A DNA stretch of 64,000 nucleotides from Lachnospiraceae bacterium (GTDB lineage: Bacteria > Bacillota > Clostridia > Lachnospirales > Lachnospiraceae): positions 1-64,000 of the forward strand of contig JAFTPO010000045.1 in NCBI GenBank assembly GCA_017463225.1. The letters are read 5' to 3'. The notes beneath the pieces were generated by a model that was not told where the DNA came from, did no database searches, and saw only the letters and a program-made list of their open reading frames with translations. This document shows, in pieces, positions 35,933 through 43,793 of the stretch (positions are counted from its first letter, which is position 1; every line of letters begins with the position of its first letter). The translations under genes and the position numbers were made by a program.

Positions 35933-37624
35933 TCAAAAAGGTAAACTATCCTCTACGCAAAGTCTTCCCCACCCTGCAAAAGGATTAGGCACCTTTGAAT
36001 ATCCAAGCAAAGGATTAGCACCTGCTATAAGATAAGCCTTTACCTTTTGTCCATACAAAAAAACATCATTATTTCTTACAATTCCATATTCCATCAGCAT
36101 AGCAGCTGCAGAAGCTACAAAAGGCGTAGCAAATGAGGTACCTGTCACACTTGTATATCCACCTCCAACACTGGCCGTATCAATATCTACACCAGGTGCC
36201 AACATATCAGGCTTTATTTGTCCTGATGCCGAAAAACCCCTTCCCGAAAAAGATGCATAGGTCATAGTACCAGAATCATACGCACCTACCGTAATAACAC
36301 TGTCTGTTGTTGAAGGTATAGTCAGAGTTGTATATTCAAGTGGACTTAAAAATACTATATCCGTAACCGTTGCCCCCTCTGCGGGAAGCCAAATATCAAC
36401 TACTCCGTCAATCACCTCCTCAGATATAAACTCAATAGTCCACACACCCTCCTGAATCATTCCATCTAAAGGTATAATACTTATAAACACTTCATCATAA
36501 ATATTTATAGCAGAAGGTCCAATCCCAAGCATCCTAATATTCATATTATCTGTATCATATATAGCCATTCCCTGACCTGATTTATAGGGTCCATAAGATA
36601 TTCCCACAGGTGATTTTAAAATAATTGATATATCATCCTGATAGCTTTTCCAAAGTTCAATATTTATCCCCCCTTCTCCGTAAGGAATTTGAAATTCGGT
36701 AGCTTTACGTTCATAACTGTTCATAATTATCCGACTATGTCTCCCAGACATTCCATCATTTCCACTTCCTACAACAAATGTTACCTTTGCCATACCAGCC
36801 ACAACATCAATATACTGTTCTAATACAGAATTACCTCTATGATCTCCCCAGTTATTTCCATAGCTCAGATTAACCACCATAGGTACATCATTTTCAATAG
36901 AATGCCTTACAGCAAAATCAATCCCCTGCATTAATGCTATTGTGTCTGTCTCATCCCCTCCTCCTGTCTCAAGTTTTACCACCAAAAGAGAGGCATCCGG
37001 AGTACATGCTGTCACAATTCCCGCAACCGCAGTGCCATGACCGGATACATCAACACTTGGAAAGCTTCCTGCTTCACTTCTCAGGCTACTATTTATAATA
37101 CCGGATCCAAGGTATGTACCAATATTATATCCCACAGGAGGATTGCCAGATAAGCTTTGATCCCATATACCTATAACCTTTGAAACTACACCATCATTAT
37201 TCTCCGCAATAAAATCATTATGAAACACATCTATTCCCGAATCTATTATTGCAACAGTAACACCCTTACCTTTAAGCTGATAATCAAAGTAAGGCACATT
37301 CATACAGGATTCTCTAAATCCTTTTATGTCAGCCCTCTCCTGATTGTATTCCTTGGGCTTCTCAATGTATATTATTCTATCATCCAAAGATACCTGGGTG
37401 ATTTTTTCTTGTGGTATTTCTAGTATTCCAAAATTTCCTAATAGCTCTGTTGCAATTAGTCCATACTCATCTGCTATTTGACTTAAATCACCTGAATATC
37501 GAACAATAAGACTCCAGCTGTTAAACTCTTTACTATATCCAACATTTAAGGACAAACTGTCTTCTCTAAGTCTTTCATCCGTGTCAAGAGCAACATTTAA
37601 CTCAGTTCCCAGCTTTGAATCCAT
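35933..37624 (-). CDS. Subtilisin-like serine protease (peptidase S8), Csp-like
   Basis: A 563-aa S8 protease with no evident signal peptide. The triad is Asp128 (AIIDSGID), His196 (SGHGTAVAGI) and Ser497 (TGTSFATPFVAS); the oxyanion Asn is in VGSGNDG. A beta-rich insert lies between about 320 and 420. A prodomain-like region covers about 1-105. The layout with a long insert and no secretion signal resembles clostridial Csp and related spore or cell-associated proteases. It is divergent from spoIIGA-sigE, which hints at a sporulation link but does not prove one. The ATG follows GGAGTATTAAAGTT. Confidence 0.88.
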   Translation of the reverse strand: MDSKLGTELNVALDTDERLREDSLSLNVGYSKEFNSWSLIVRYSGDLSQIADEYGLIATELLGNFGILEIPQEKITQVSLDDRIIYIEKPKEYNQERADIKGFRESCMNVPYFDYQLKGKGVTVAIIDSGIDVFHNDFIAENNDGVVSKVIGIWDQSLSGNPPVGYNIGTYLGSGIINSSLRSEAGSFPSVDVSGHGTAVAGIVTACTPDASLLVVKLETGGGDETDTIALMQGIDFAVRHSIENDVPMVVNLSYGNNWGDHRGNSVLEQYIDVVAGMAKVTFVVGSGNDGMSGRHSRIIMNSYERKATEFQIPYGEGGINIELWKSYQDDISIILKSPVGISYGPYKSGQGMAIYDTDNMNIRMLGIGPSAINIYDEVFISIIPLDGMIQEGVWTIEFISEEVIDGVVDIWLPAEGATVTDIVFLSPLEYTTLTIPSTTDSVITVGAYDSGTMTYASFSGRGFSASGQIKPDMLAPGVDIDTASVGGGYTSVTGTSFATPFVASAAAMLMEYGIVRNNDVFLYGQKVKAYLIAGANPLLGYSKVPNPFAGWGRLCVEDSLPF

Positions 37625-37639
37625 AACTTTAATACTCCA

Positions 37640-37714
37640 TGTCGAATTAACTTATAATAATTTCTTATATTCTTCTCTCCTTCGACCTATAAATTATAGT
37701 GGTAATTCTATAAT
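37640..37714 (+). promoter_or_regulatory. Spo0A-type promoter region of spoIIGA-sigE
   Basis: A perfect 0A box TGTCGAA is at 37640-37646. A second, inverted 6-of-7 match, TTCGACC, is at 37681-37687. A perfect -10 TATAAT is at 37709-37714. TTCGAC stands exactly 22 bp upstream of the -10. The Bacillus spoIIG promoter is a Spo0A-activated sigma-A promoter with an unusual 22-bp spacing, so the layout matches. The call is by eye. Confidence 0.65.
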
Positions 37715-37741
37715 TTATTTGAGTGCTTCAAGGAGGTGAAT

Positions 37742-38524
37742 ATGAATTATGTTGTATATGCAGACATAATGTTTATCTGGATATTTTTTGTGAATTATAT
37801 AACCTATTACATAGCATGCAGAATACTCAGCAACTGTTTAAACAACAATAAGCTATTATTCTGGTGTTTATGTACAGCTGTAATACTAGAGCTGTTTTAT
37901 ATTATGACACTACATCTTACAAAAAAATATCAGCTAATATATTACATTTGTCTCAATATACTGCTAATGGTAGTCTTTCTACGATACATAACGAAAACCA
38001 ATAATCTACGAGGAATTATAAGACTTATGTCCTATCAGTTAATGGCCATGATATTACTGTCCGGCACATTAAAGCTTATGGAACAAGGAAGATTAAACTT
38101 TTACCTTACAATTCCTGTAATTATAATAATATGCCTCAGTCTACCAAAAATTCATAAAACCTTTCTAGGTCCGGGAAATGCAGCAAGCAATCTTTATCCT
38201 GTAATTATATATACAGCCACTAAGACACATCATCTAACAGGTTATATGGATACCGGAAATATACTTATCGACCCATATACAAATAATCCTGTCATAATCC
38301 TAGACAGACAGGCTGCACTAGATATACTTACGCCAGATATAAGAACTTATCCCATTCCATTTAGAACCATCAATAGTCAAACTTCTATTATGGAAGCATT
38401 TCACATAAACGGGATAAAAATCGGAGATTCAAAAAAGATATCTAATGTTACTGCCGCCATAAGTCCATCACCTTTTAACAAAGGGCTGGAATACAAATTA
38501 CTACTAAATAACAATCTAAAATAA
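37742..38524 (+). CDS. spoIIGA: SpoIIGA, pro-sigma-E processing aspartic protease
   Basis: A 260-aa protein, shorter than the 309 aa of Bacillus. Five hydrophobic helices (about 1-140) precede a retropepsin-like cytoplasmic domain with the catalytic motif GYMDTGN (Asp170). It cleaves the pro-sequence from sigma-E in the mother cell after SpoIIR signalling from the forespore. The ATG at 37742 has an excellent AAGGAGGTG site, and a GTG two codons earlier lies inside that site. sigE follows by 18 bp. The C-terminus is slightly truncated compared with Bacillus. Confidence 0.92.
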   Translation: MNYVVYADIMFIWIFFVNYITYYIACRILSNCLNNNKLLFWCLCTAVILELFYIMTLHLTKKYQLIYYICLNILLMVVFLRYITKTNNLRGIIRLMSYQLMAMILLSGTLKLMEQGRLNFYLTIPVIIIICLSLPKIHKTFLGPGNAASNLYPVIIYTATKTHHLTGYMDTGNILIDPYTNNPVIILDRQAALDILTPDIRTYPIPFRTINSQTSIMEAFHINGIKIGDSKKISNVTAAISPSPFNKGLEYKLLLNNNLK

Positions 38525-38542
38525 CTAAGAAAGGACCTTCTA

Positions 38543-39268
38543 ATGATTAGTATAATCAGTAACAACAAATTTCAATTCAACATAAAAAGCTTTGCAAACC
38601 TGTTAATGTATCCTAAAAACGAGGTTCATTATATAGGCGGAGCAGAAATACTGCCACCACCTCTTTCTCCAGAGGAGGAAGCAGAGCTAATTAACCAGAT
38701 AGATTACGATGATTCTGTAAGACAAATTCTTATTGAGCATAATCTTAGATTAGTTGTATACATAGCTAAAAAATTCGATAATACAGGCATCGGAGTTGAA
38801 GATTTAATATCAATCGGAACTATCGGACTTATAAAGGCAATCAATACCTTTAAATCTGATAAAAATATAAAGCTTGCAACCTATGCAAGCCGATGTATAG
38901 AAAATGAAATTCTTATGCATTTAAGACGTAGCACCAGAACAAAGGTTGAACTTTCTTTCGACGAACCATTAAACGTGGATTGGGATGGAAACGAGCTGCT
39001 TCTATCTGATATTTTAGGAACAGACGAGGATGTAATCTATAGAGACATTGAGGATGAGGTTGACAGAAATCTTTTAGAGCAGGCTATGAACATATTATCA
39101 GACAGAGAACGTATGATAATTGAATTAAGATTTGGAATCGGACATGATGACGAGGAAATGACACAAAAAGAGGTTGCCGACCTGCTTGGTATATCACAAT
39201 CCTATATATCCAGACTAGAAAAAAAGATAATTAAACGTCTTAAAAGAGAGATGCTCAGATTAAGTTAA
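38543..39268 (+). CDS. sigE: Sporulation sigma factor E (early mother cell)
   Basis: A 241-aa sigma-70-family protein. A short N-terminal pro-sequence (about residues 1-25) precedes [20 protein letters not shown]. Region 2 has [37 protein letters not shown] in overlapping blocks, and region 4 has [11 protein letters not shown] and [21 protein letters not shown]. Sigma-E directs mother-cell genes after asymmetric division. It is directly downstream of spoIIGA; sigG, often next in Bacillus and clostridia, is not here. The ATG follows AAAGGACCTTCTA. Confidence 0.95.
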   Translation: MISIISNNKFQFNIKSFANLLMYPKNEVHYIGGAEILPPPLSPEEEAELINQIDYDDSVRQILIEHNLRLVVYIAKKFDNTGIGVEDLISIGTIGLIKAINTFKSDKNIKLATYASRCIENEILMHLRRSTRTKVELSFDEPLNVDWDGNELLLSDILGTDEDVIYRDIEDEVDRNLLEQAMNILSDRERMIIELRFGIGHDDEEMTQKEVADLLGISQSYISRLEKKIIKRLKREMLRLS

Positions 39269-39301
39269 AAAAAGTGACCTAGAAACTCTAGGTCACTTTT
39301 T
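39269..39301. terminator. Shared terminator between sigE and tRNA-Leu
   Basis: A perfect 15-bp stem (arms 39269-39283 and 39287-39301) with a 3-nt loop AAC, flanked by A and T runs on both sides. It starts directly after the sigE stop and ends 2 bp from the tRNA 3' end, so it can end both convergent transcripts. Confidence 0.88.
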
Positions 39302-39303
39302 CA

Positions 39304-39386
39304 TGCCGGTGGTGGGACTTGAACCCACACGTGGTTACCCACAACAGATTTTGAGTCTGCATCGTCTGCCATTCCGACACACCGGC
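39304..39386 (-). tRNA. tRNA-Leu (anticodon CAA)
   Basis: An 83-nt cloverleaf on the minus strand. Acceptor GCCGGTG pairs with CACCGGC and the discriminator is A. The anticodon loop CTCAAAA gives CAA. The long variable arm (GTGGGTAACCAC-type) and the GGTTCAAGTCC T-loop fit a class II tRNA-Leu reading UUG. CCA is not encoded. Confidence 0.93.
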
Positions 39387-39397
39387 GAACAAGTGAA

Positions 39398-39426
39398 AAT
39401 ATAGCATATTTTCACTCTTATGTCAA
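39398..39426 (-). promoter_or_regulatory. Promoter of tRNA-Leu, with a palindrome over the -10
   Basis: On the minus strand a consensus -35 TTGACA (39426-39421), 17-bp spacer and -10 TATATT (39403-39398), so transcription should begin 5-8 nt before the tRNA. A perfect 11-bp inverted repeat (39392-39402 and 39406-39416) covers the -10 and part of the spacer, and may also end sortase transcription. Confidence 0.75.
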
Positions 39427-39432
39427 GGATTG

Positions 39433-40314
39433 TTAATCCTCAATCTTCTTAGCTACAACAACAAATCTACCATTCTCTGTATGATACGCACAGGTTGATA
39501 ATGTAAGAAGCTTATCTCCATATTCTACATCATTTTCTATGGTGTATGGAGTCATGCTTACACAGTTTTTAACATAATCCATAAATTGTTCCTCTGTAGA
39601 CGCATCAAAGAACTGATAATACTTAAAACCTGTATAGTCAACAGGGTATATATTTGTTCTAAAGGCCGCTATAACCTCATATTCAGCATCTTCGTGTATA
39701 GTATTAAAGGTAAAGGTCTTATGGTCTTCATAAAACTCCTCATCTTCATATTCAAGAAGGTCGTGGAACATCTTTCCTGTATGCATATTATGACCATAGA
39801 TTAATACGTTATCACTATCCCTAACACTACAGCTTGTATCTACAAAAAGGGTTCCCGCATTGCTAGGATTCTTGTCATAGTCTCTGTAGATATAGAATTC
39901 CTCCTCATACATAGACTGCATAACAGGGTAATCTATATCAGTGTCATTTATCTTAATCCATCCTACAAAATCCTGATTCTTCTTATAGAGCATAGCATAT
40001 TTCTTCTGAACATAGGTGCCATTAAAGTTAATATATTTAATCTCTTCAACTCCGGCATCTGTTTCTGTGGCTATAACAACCTCCTCGTAGTTACTGTCGA
40101 ATACCACATCATCCATTTCTTCCTCTGCAACCACCATATCCTTAAGCTCATCTACTGTATCCTCGCTCTTCTTACTCTCCATAAAATACTTAATGAGATA
40201 TATGGCACATCCTAAGAAAACACATATCAACAACACAAGTATAATATTGTATATGAGTCTGTTAAGCTTTTTATTCTTTTTTTTCTTATTCGTACTTTTA
40301 ATCTTATCTGACAT
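39433..40314 (-). CDS. Class B sortase
   Basis: A 293-aa membrane-anchored transpeptidase. A Lys-rich N-terminus and a membrane helix (about 20-43) precede the sortase domain. Catalytic residues are His in LIYGHNMHTGKMF, Cys in LLTLSTCAYHTENGRF, and the Arg of the same segment. The substitution of TLSTC and the overall length fit class B. No protein with a recognisable sorting signal is encoded nearby, so its substrates lie elsewhere. It stands between the tRNA-Leu gene and the NUDIX gene terminator. Confidence 0.9.
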   Translation of the reverse strand: MSDKIKSTNKKKKNKKLNRLIYNIILVLLICVFLGCAIYLIKYFMESKKSEDTVDELKDMVVAEEEMDDVVFDSNYEEVVIATETDAGVEEIKYINFNGTYVQKKYAMLYKKNQDFVGWIKINDTDIDYPVMQSMYEEEFYIYRDYDKNPSNAGTLFVDTSCSVRDSDNVLIYGHNMHTGKMFHDLLEYEDEEFYEDHKTFTFNTIHEDAEYEVIAAFRTNIYPVDYTGFKYYQFFDASTEEQFMDYVKNCVSMTPYTIENDVEYGDKLLTLSTCAYHTENGRFVVVAKKIED

Positions 40315-40334
40315 AATATACCTTCCTCTAAAAC

Positions 40335-40365
40335 AGATAAAACCCGATTACTCGGGTTTTTATCT
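40335..40365. terminator. Terminator after the NUDIX gene
   Basis: Stem AAAACCCGA / TCGGGTTTT with a 4-5 nt loop and T-rich flanks on both strands. It lies a few bases beyond the NUDIX stop on the minus strand, upstream of sortase. Confidence 0.8.
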
Positions 40366-40371
40366 AGCTTC

Positions 40372-40824
40372 TTAAAAATACTTCTTACTTCCCCAAAGAT
40401 TATTCTTCTTAAGAGTCATATATTCCTCGTAGGCCTGCTCTAAAATCTGCTTTTCGTTAGGAAATTTAAGAAGATGATACGCTTCATGGTACTTGTAGTA
40501 ACCTGAATCCATAAAATATTCTTCTTTCTGTGGCTTGCTATAATAACTGTCAGCCATCATAAGATACCAATGAACATCCTTGTTAACAACATCATAGGAG
40601 GTATTAAAGGTATAATTGCTCTTGCCTACATACTTTATAATCTGAGCCTTTACACCTGTCTCTTCTCTAACCTCTCTTAGAGCTGTCTCATTGTGCTGTT
40701 CATCCTTTTCTACCGTTCCTTTAGGTAGAACCCATCCTTCATACTTGTTCTTATAATTCTTGTAGAGTAATAATATTTTACCTCTGAAGATTACCACACC
40801 ACCACAGCTTGTTGCTTCAATCAT
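40372..40824 (-). CDS. NUDIX hydrolase
   Basis: A 150-aa protein with a complete Nudix box: G-x5-E-x7-REVREETGV from GTVEKDEQHNETALREVREETG, about residues 38-60. It hydrolyses a nucleoside diphosphate linked to another moiety; the substrate is unknown. The ATG at 40824 has a perfect AGGAGGAATTGCA site, so the longer reading frame is not used. It has its own promoter and terminator. Confidence 0.9.
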   Translation of the reverse strand: MIEATSCGGVVIFRGKILLLYKNYKNKYEGWVLPKGTVEKDEQHNETALREVREETGVKAQIIKYVGKSNYTFNTSYDVVNKDVHWYLMMADSYYSKPQKEEYFMDSGYYKYHEAYHLLKFPNEKQILEQAYEEYMTLKKNNLWGSKKYF

Positions 40825-40874
40825 TGCAATTCCTCCTGCTATCTTGATAGGTGTGTTACACATATATTGAATTC

Positions 40875-40903
40875 ATTATAACAAATCCAACTGTTTTAAT
40901 CAA
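40875..40903 (-). promoter_or_regulatory. Promoter of the NUDIX gene
   Basis: On the minus strand: -35 TTGATT (40903-40898), 17-bp spacer, -10 TATAAT (40880-40875), about 50 bp before the ATG. Confidence 0.65.
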
Positions 40904-40948
40904 TAAATATTATCCAACAAGACAAAAAACTTATATCTTCACAATACA

Positions 40949-42460
40949 TTACTTATGGCTGTAATATGCATCAAAGACCTGCTTAGCTACCCAGGTTCCA
41001 GAAACACCATAGGTATTATAATCCTCCACTACAACACATACCACCAAGTCCGGATTCTCAGGATTCGAAAATCCAACAAACCAAGAATTACAATTCCCTT
41101 CGTTATCATATTCTGCAGTACCGGTTTTACCTGCTACCTTATAGGATGAGCCATAGAAATATGAGCTGGCTGTACCATATTCACAGACGCTTGACATATA
41201 ATCCGTTAATACTTCAGCCTCATCACTGCTCAAAAGCTCACCGTAGGATTTGCTCTTAAATCTTTGAACTGTACCACCATCATCATTTTCAATTCTTTCA
41301 ATAAGATAAGGCTTCATCAATACACCGCCATTTGCTATAGCGCACATTATCATAGCATTATGAAGTGGTGTAATCTGAGTATTACCCTGCCCAATAACTG
41401 TCTGTGGAAGCTCATCATCTCTACTGCTTTCATCTATCTCAAAGCTTGATTTAACGTAGTCACCATCATAAGGAAGCTCACTGTTAAATAGCATTCCATC
41501 CATAGATGTTCTAAACTGACCATAGTCAAGCTCACTTCCTATATTTGCAAAGGATACATTACAGGAATACGCCAACGAATCTCTTAAGCTTTCTGTATAA
41601 TGGGCTGTATCATCATTACAATGAATACTTACACCTGTGAATATTTCTTCTCCATAACAGTCATATGAGTAATTATCATAGGTATCAGGGTTCTCCCTAA
41701 TATATTCCAGCATAGTCATTACCTTAAAGGTGGAACCTGGTGCATAAAGTCCCTGAGTAGCACGATTAAGCATTATAGTACTGCTTTGTCCCTCCTCAGT
41801 CTGCATATAATTCCAAATATAATCTATCTCATTTGGATTATAATCAGGTTTAGAAAGCATAACTCTAATCTTTCCTGTAGATGGTTCAATAGCTATAACC
41901 GCACCTTCACAGTATCCCATAGCATTATATGCTGCAGTTTGAAGGTCATAATCCACAGTGGTAATTACATTATCACCTCTGTTTTTCTCTTCCTTTAGTT
42001 CCTTTATAGTCTTCTCAAATATATTTATATGAGAACGAAGCATATAAAAGTTACCCTCAAGCTCCAGTCCTGATTTACCATATTTATCATAGCCTGTTAC
42101 ATGTGCAAAGGTATTGCCGTAAGGATATGATCTAGTGGTATTTCCCTCCTCGTCAGTTTTACTTGTGGCGATTACCTTACCATCGGTGGTAATTATATCC
42201 CCTCGCTCCACATTCTCAGAGAAAGAATCCTGTCTGATATTTCTTGAATTAGCTATTACAGTCTCTGCCTTAAACTCCATAAAGTATATTACATAGCAAA
42301 CCATAGCAACAAAGACAAATATCATACTATAGGTAATAACCAAAATAGGCTTATTCTTCAATTTGTTAAGCTGTGACTTCTCCTTTTCTTTAGCCAGGAA
42401 TTCCTGCTCCGGCGTTAAGGGCAGCCTGTTGCTTTCTGAGACGTTCTTTTTCTTTTTCAT
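40949..42460 (-). CDS. Penicillin-binding transpeptidase paired with an FtsW/SpoVE-like protein
   Basis: A 503-aa class B PBP. A Lys-rich cytoplasmic N-terminus and a membrane helix (about 40-62) are followed by a dimerisation domain with ERGDIITTDGKVIA. The transpeptidase domain has STFK (APGSTFKVMTM), SCN (YSCNVSFANIG) and KTGTAEYD. It resembles PbpA-type PBPs encoded beside SEDS genes in Actinobacteria and clostridia. It overlaps the upstream SEDS gene by 71 bp and has an AAGAGGTTATAAAGC ribosome site within it, which argues for a tightly coupled synthase pair. Confidence 0.92.
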   Translation of the reverse strand: MKKKKNVSESNRLPLTPEQEFLAKEKEKSQLNKLKNKPILVITYSMIFVFVAMVCYVIYFMEFKAETVIANSRNIRQDSFSENVERGDIITTDGKVIATSKTDEEGNTTRSYPYGNTFAHVTGYDKYGKSGLELEGNFYMLRSHINIFEKTIKELKEEKNRGDNVITTVDYDLQTAAYNAMGYCEGAVIAIEPSTGKIRVMLSKPDYNPNEIDYIWNYMQTEEGQSSTIMLNRATQGLYAPGSTFKVMTMLEYIRENPDTYDNYSYDCYGEEIFTGVSIHCNDDTAHYTESLRDSLAYSCNVSFANIGSELDYGQFRTSMDGMLFNSELPYDGDYVKSSFEIDESSRDDELPQTVIGQGNTQITPLHNAMIMCAIANGGVLMKPYLIERIENDDGGTVQRFKSKSYGELLSSDEAEVLTDYMSSVCEYGTASSYFYGSSYKVAGKTGTAEYDNEGNCNSWFVGFSNPENPDLVVCVVVEDYNTYGVSGTWVAKQVFDAYYSHK

Positions 42461-43790
42461 GCTTTATAACCTCTTTGTTATGAATAACATATACGCCCTG
42501 TATTATGGCAAATATAACCAGTGTACTGGTCACAGAGCTTACTCCGTAGCTTACCAAAGGCAGGGTTACACCTGTTGACGGAATGAACTTTGTCACTCCT
42601 CCTAGGTTAAGCAGTGTTTGAATAATAAACAATATTGAATATCCAAAAGCTGCATATTTATAAAATGGTTGTCTAACCTTCATAGCTATATTTGCAAAGG
42701 AAATATACACGCTAAGCATTACCAGTATAAGACAAAGTCCAAATATTACTCCCATTTCCTCGCATATAGCTGAAAATATAAAATCACTTTCACTGACAGG
42801 TATATAATCAGCCTTTCCCATATATAGACCTGTACCTGCATAACCACCTGTGCCTATGGCAAAGAGTGATTGAGATACCTGATATCCACCTGTATCTATA
42901 AACTTAAAAGGATCCTTCCATGCCTCAACTCTGACCATAACATGATAAAACAAAGTGTCTTTAAACAATGTGGCAGCAGCAATTACTGCTCCTACTCCAA
43001 GTCCTATACCTCCTATCAGGAAAATCGGTCTTGAAGTAGCAAGATATACCATACACACATAAGTAATATAAAAAATTACAGCTGCTCCTAAATCCTTCTC
43101 CAATACAAGTACAAGCATAAATATGGCTGATATAATGGCATTTACCATAATATCGCCTAATGTATTTGCTCTTACAAGCATGCAAGCCACAAAGAATACA
43201 AATAAAATCTTTACAAACTCCATAGGCTGTAATGACAGACTTCCTATCTTAATCCAGTTTCGTGAACCATAGCTTTCATATCCAAGTCCAGGTATAAATA
43301 CAGTAAGCAAAAGAAATATACCTGCAATACCATAGAACACTCCCATATTCCTAAGGTTCTTCCATCTGGACATAATATATGGAATAAAGGCAGTTATAAA
43401 TAACGCTATAGTAGCAAATATAAACTGCTTAATAGCCATACTATAATCTAATCTTGTAAGCATTGTATAACCTATAAGCAATAAAAATGCAGTGTTATTA
43501 GTAAGAAGTCTCGAAGATTCCTTATATATGGAATGAAATACAACCATATATATAACAGCTACAAATATTTGCACAGCATAGAAAATCAAAAGCTTGACCG
43601 AGCCCTGTCTCAAATACATAGTTAAATAACACAAAAAATGTATAATAAATACATACACTATCTGCTTATTTAATTTTTTCTTTCTATCCTTTTCATCCGT
43701 AGATAAAAGTATAGAAAAGCACTTAACAGTATAAAGTACCATAAATATTAGTATTAGGTACTTAGATACCTGACATATAATATTAAGCAT
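42390..43790 (-). CDS. FtsW/RodA/SpoVE-family SEDS glycosyltransferase (second copy)
   Basis: A 466-aa SEDS protein with about 12 membrane segments; the first four helices are an extra N-terminal block. Signatures are LQPMEFVKILFV, EKDLGAAVIFYI, SDFIFSAICEEMGVIFG and TGVTLPLVSYGVSS. It polymerises lipid II and should partner the overlapping PBP. The hydrophilic C-terminal tail is coded in the overlap. It differs from RodA at 3.9-5.0 kb and could be the division (FtsW) or sporulation (SpoVE) enzyme; which cannot be decided here. Confidence 0.9.
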   Translation of the reverse strand: MLNIICQVSKYLILIFMVLYTVKCFSILLSTDEKDRKKKLNKQIVYVFIIHFLCYLTMYLRQGSVKLLIFYAVQIFVAVIYMVVFHSIYKESSRLLTNNTAFLLLIGYTMLTRLDYSMAIKQFIFATIALFITAFIPYIMSRWKNLRNMGVFYGIAGIFLLLTVFIPGLGYESYGSRNWIKIGSLSLQPMEFVKILFVFFVACMLVRANTLGDIMVNAIISAIFMLVLVLEKDLGAAVIFYITYVCMVYLATSRPIFLIGGIGLGVGAVIAAATLFKDTLFYHVMVRVEAWKDPFKFIDTGGYQVSQSLFAIGTGGYAGTGLYMGKADYIPVSESDFIFSAICEEMGVIFGLCLILVMLSVYISFANIAMKVRQPFYKYAAFGYSILFIIQTLLNLGGVTKFIPSTGVTLPLVSYGVSSVTSTLVIFAIIQGVYVIHNKEVIKHEKEKERLRKQQAALNAGAGIPG

Positions 43791-43793
43791 TAT

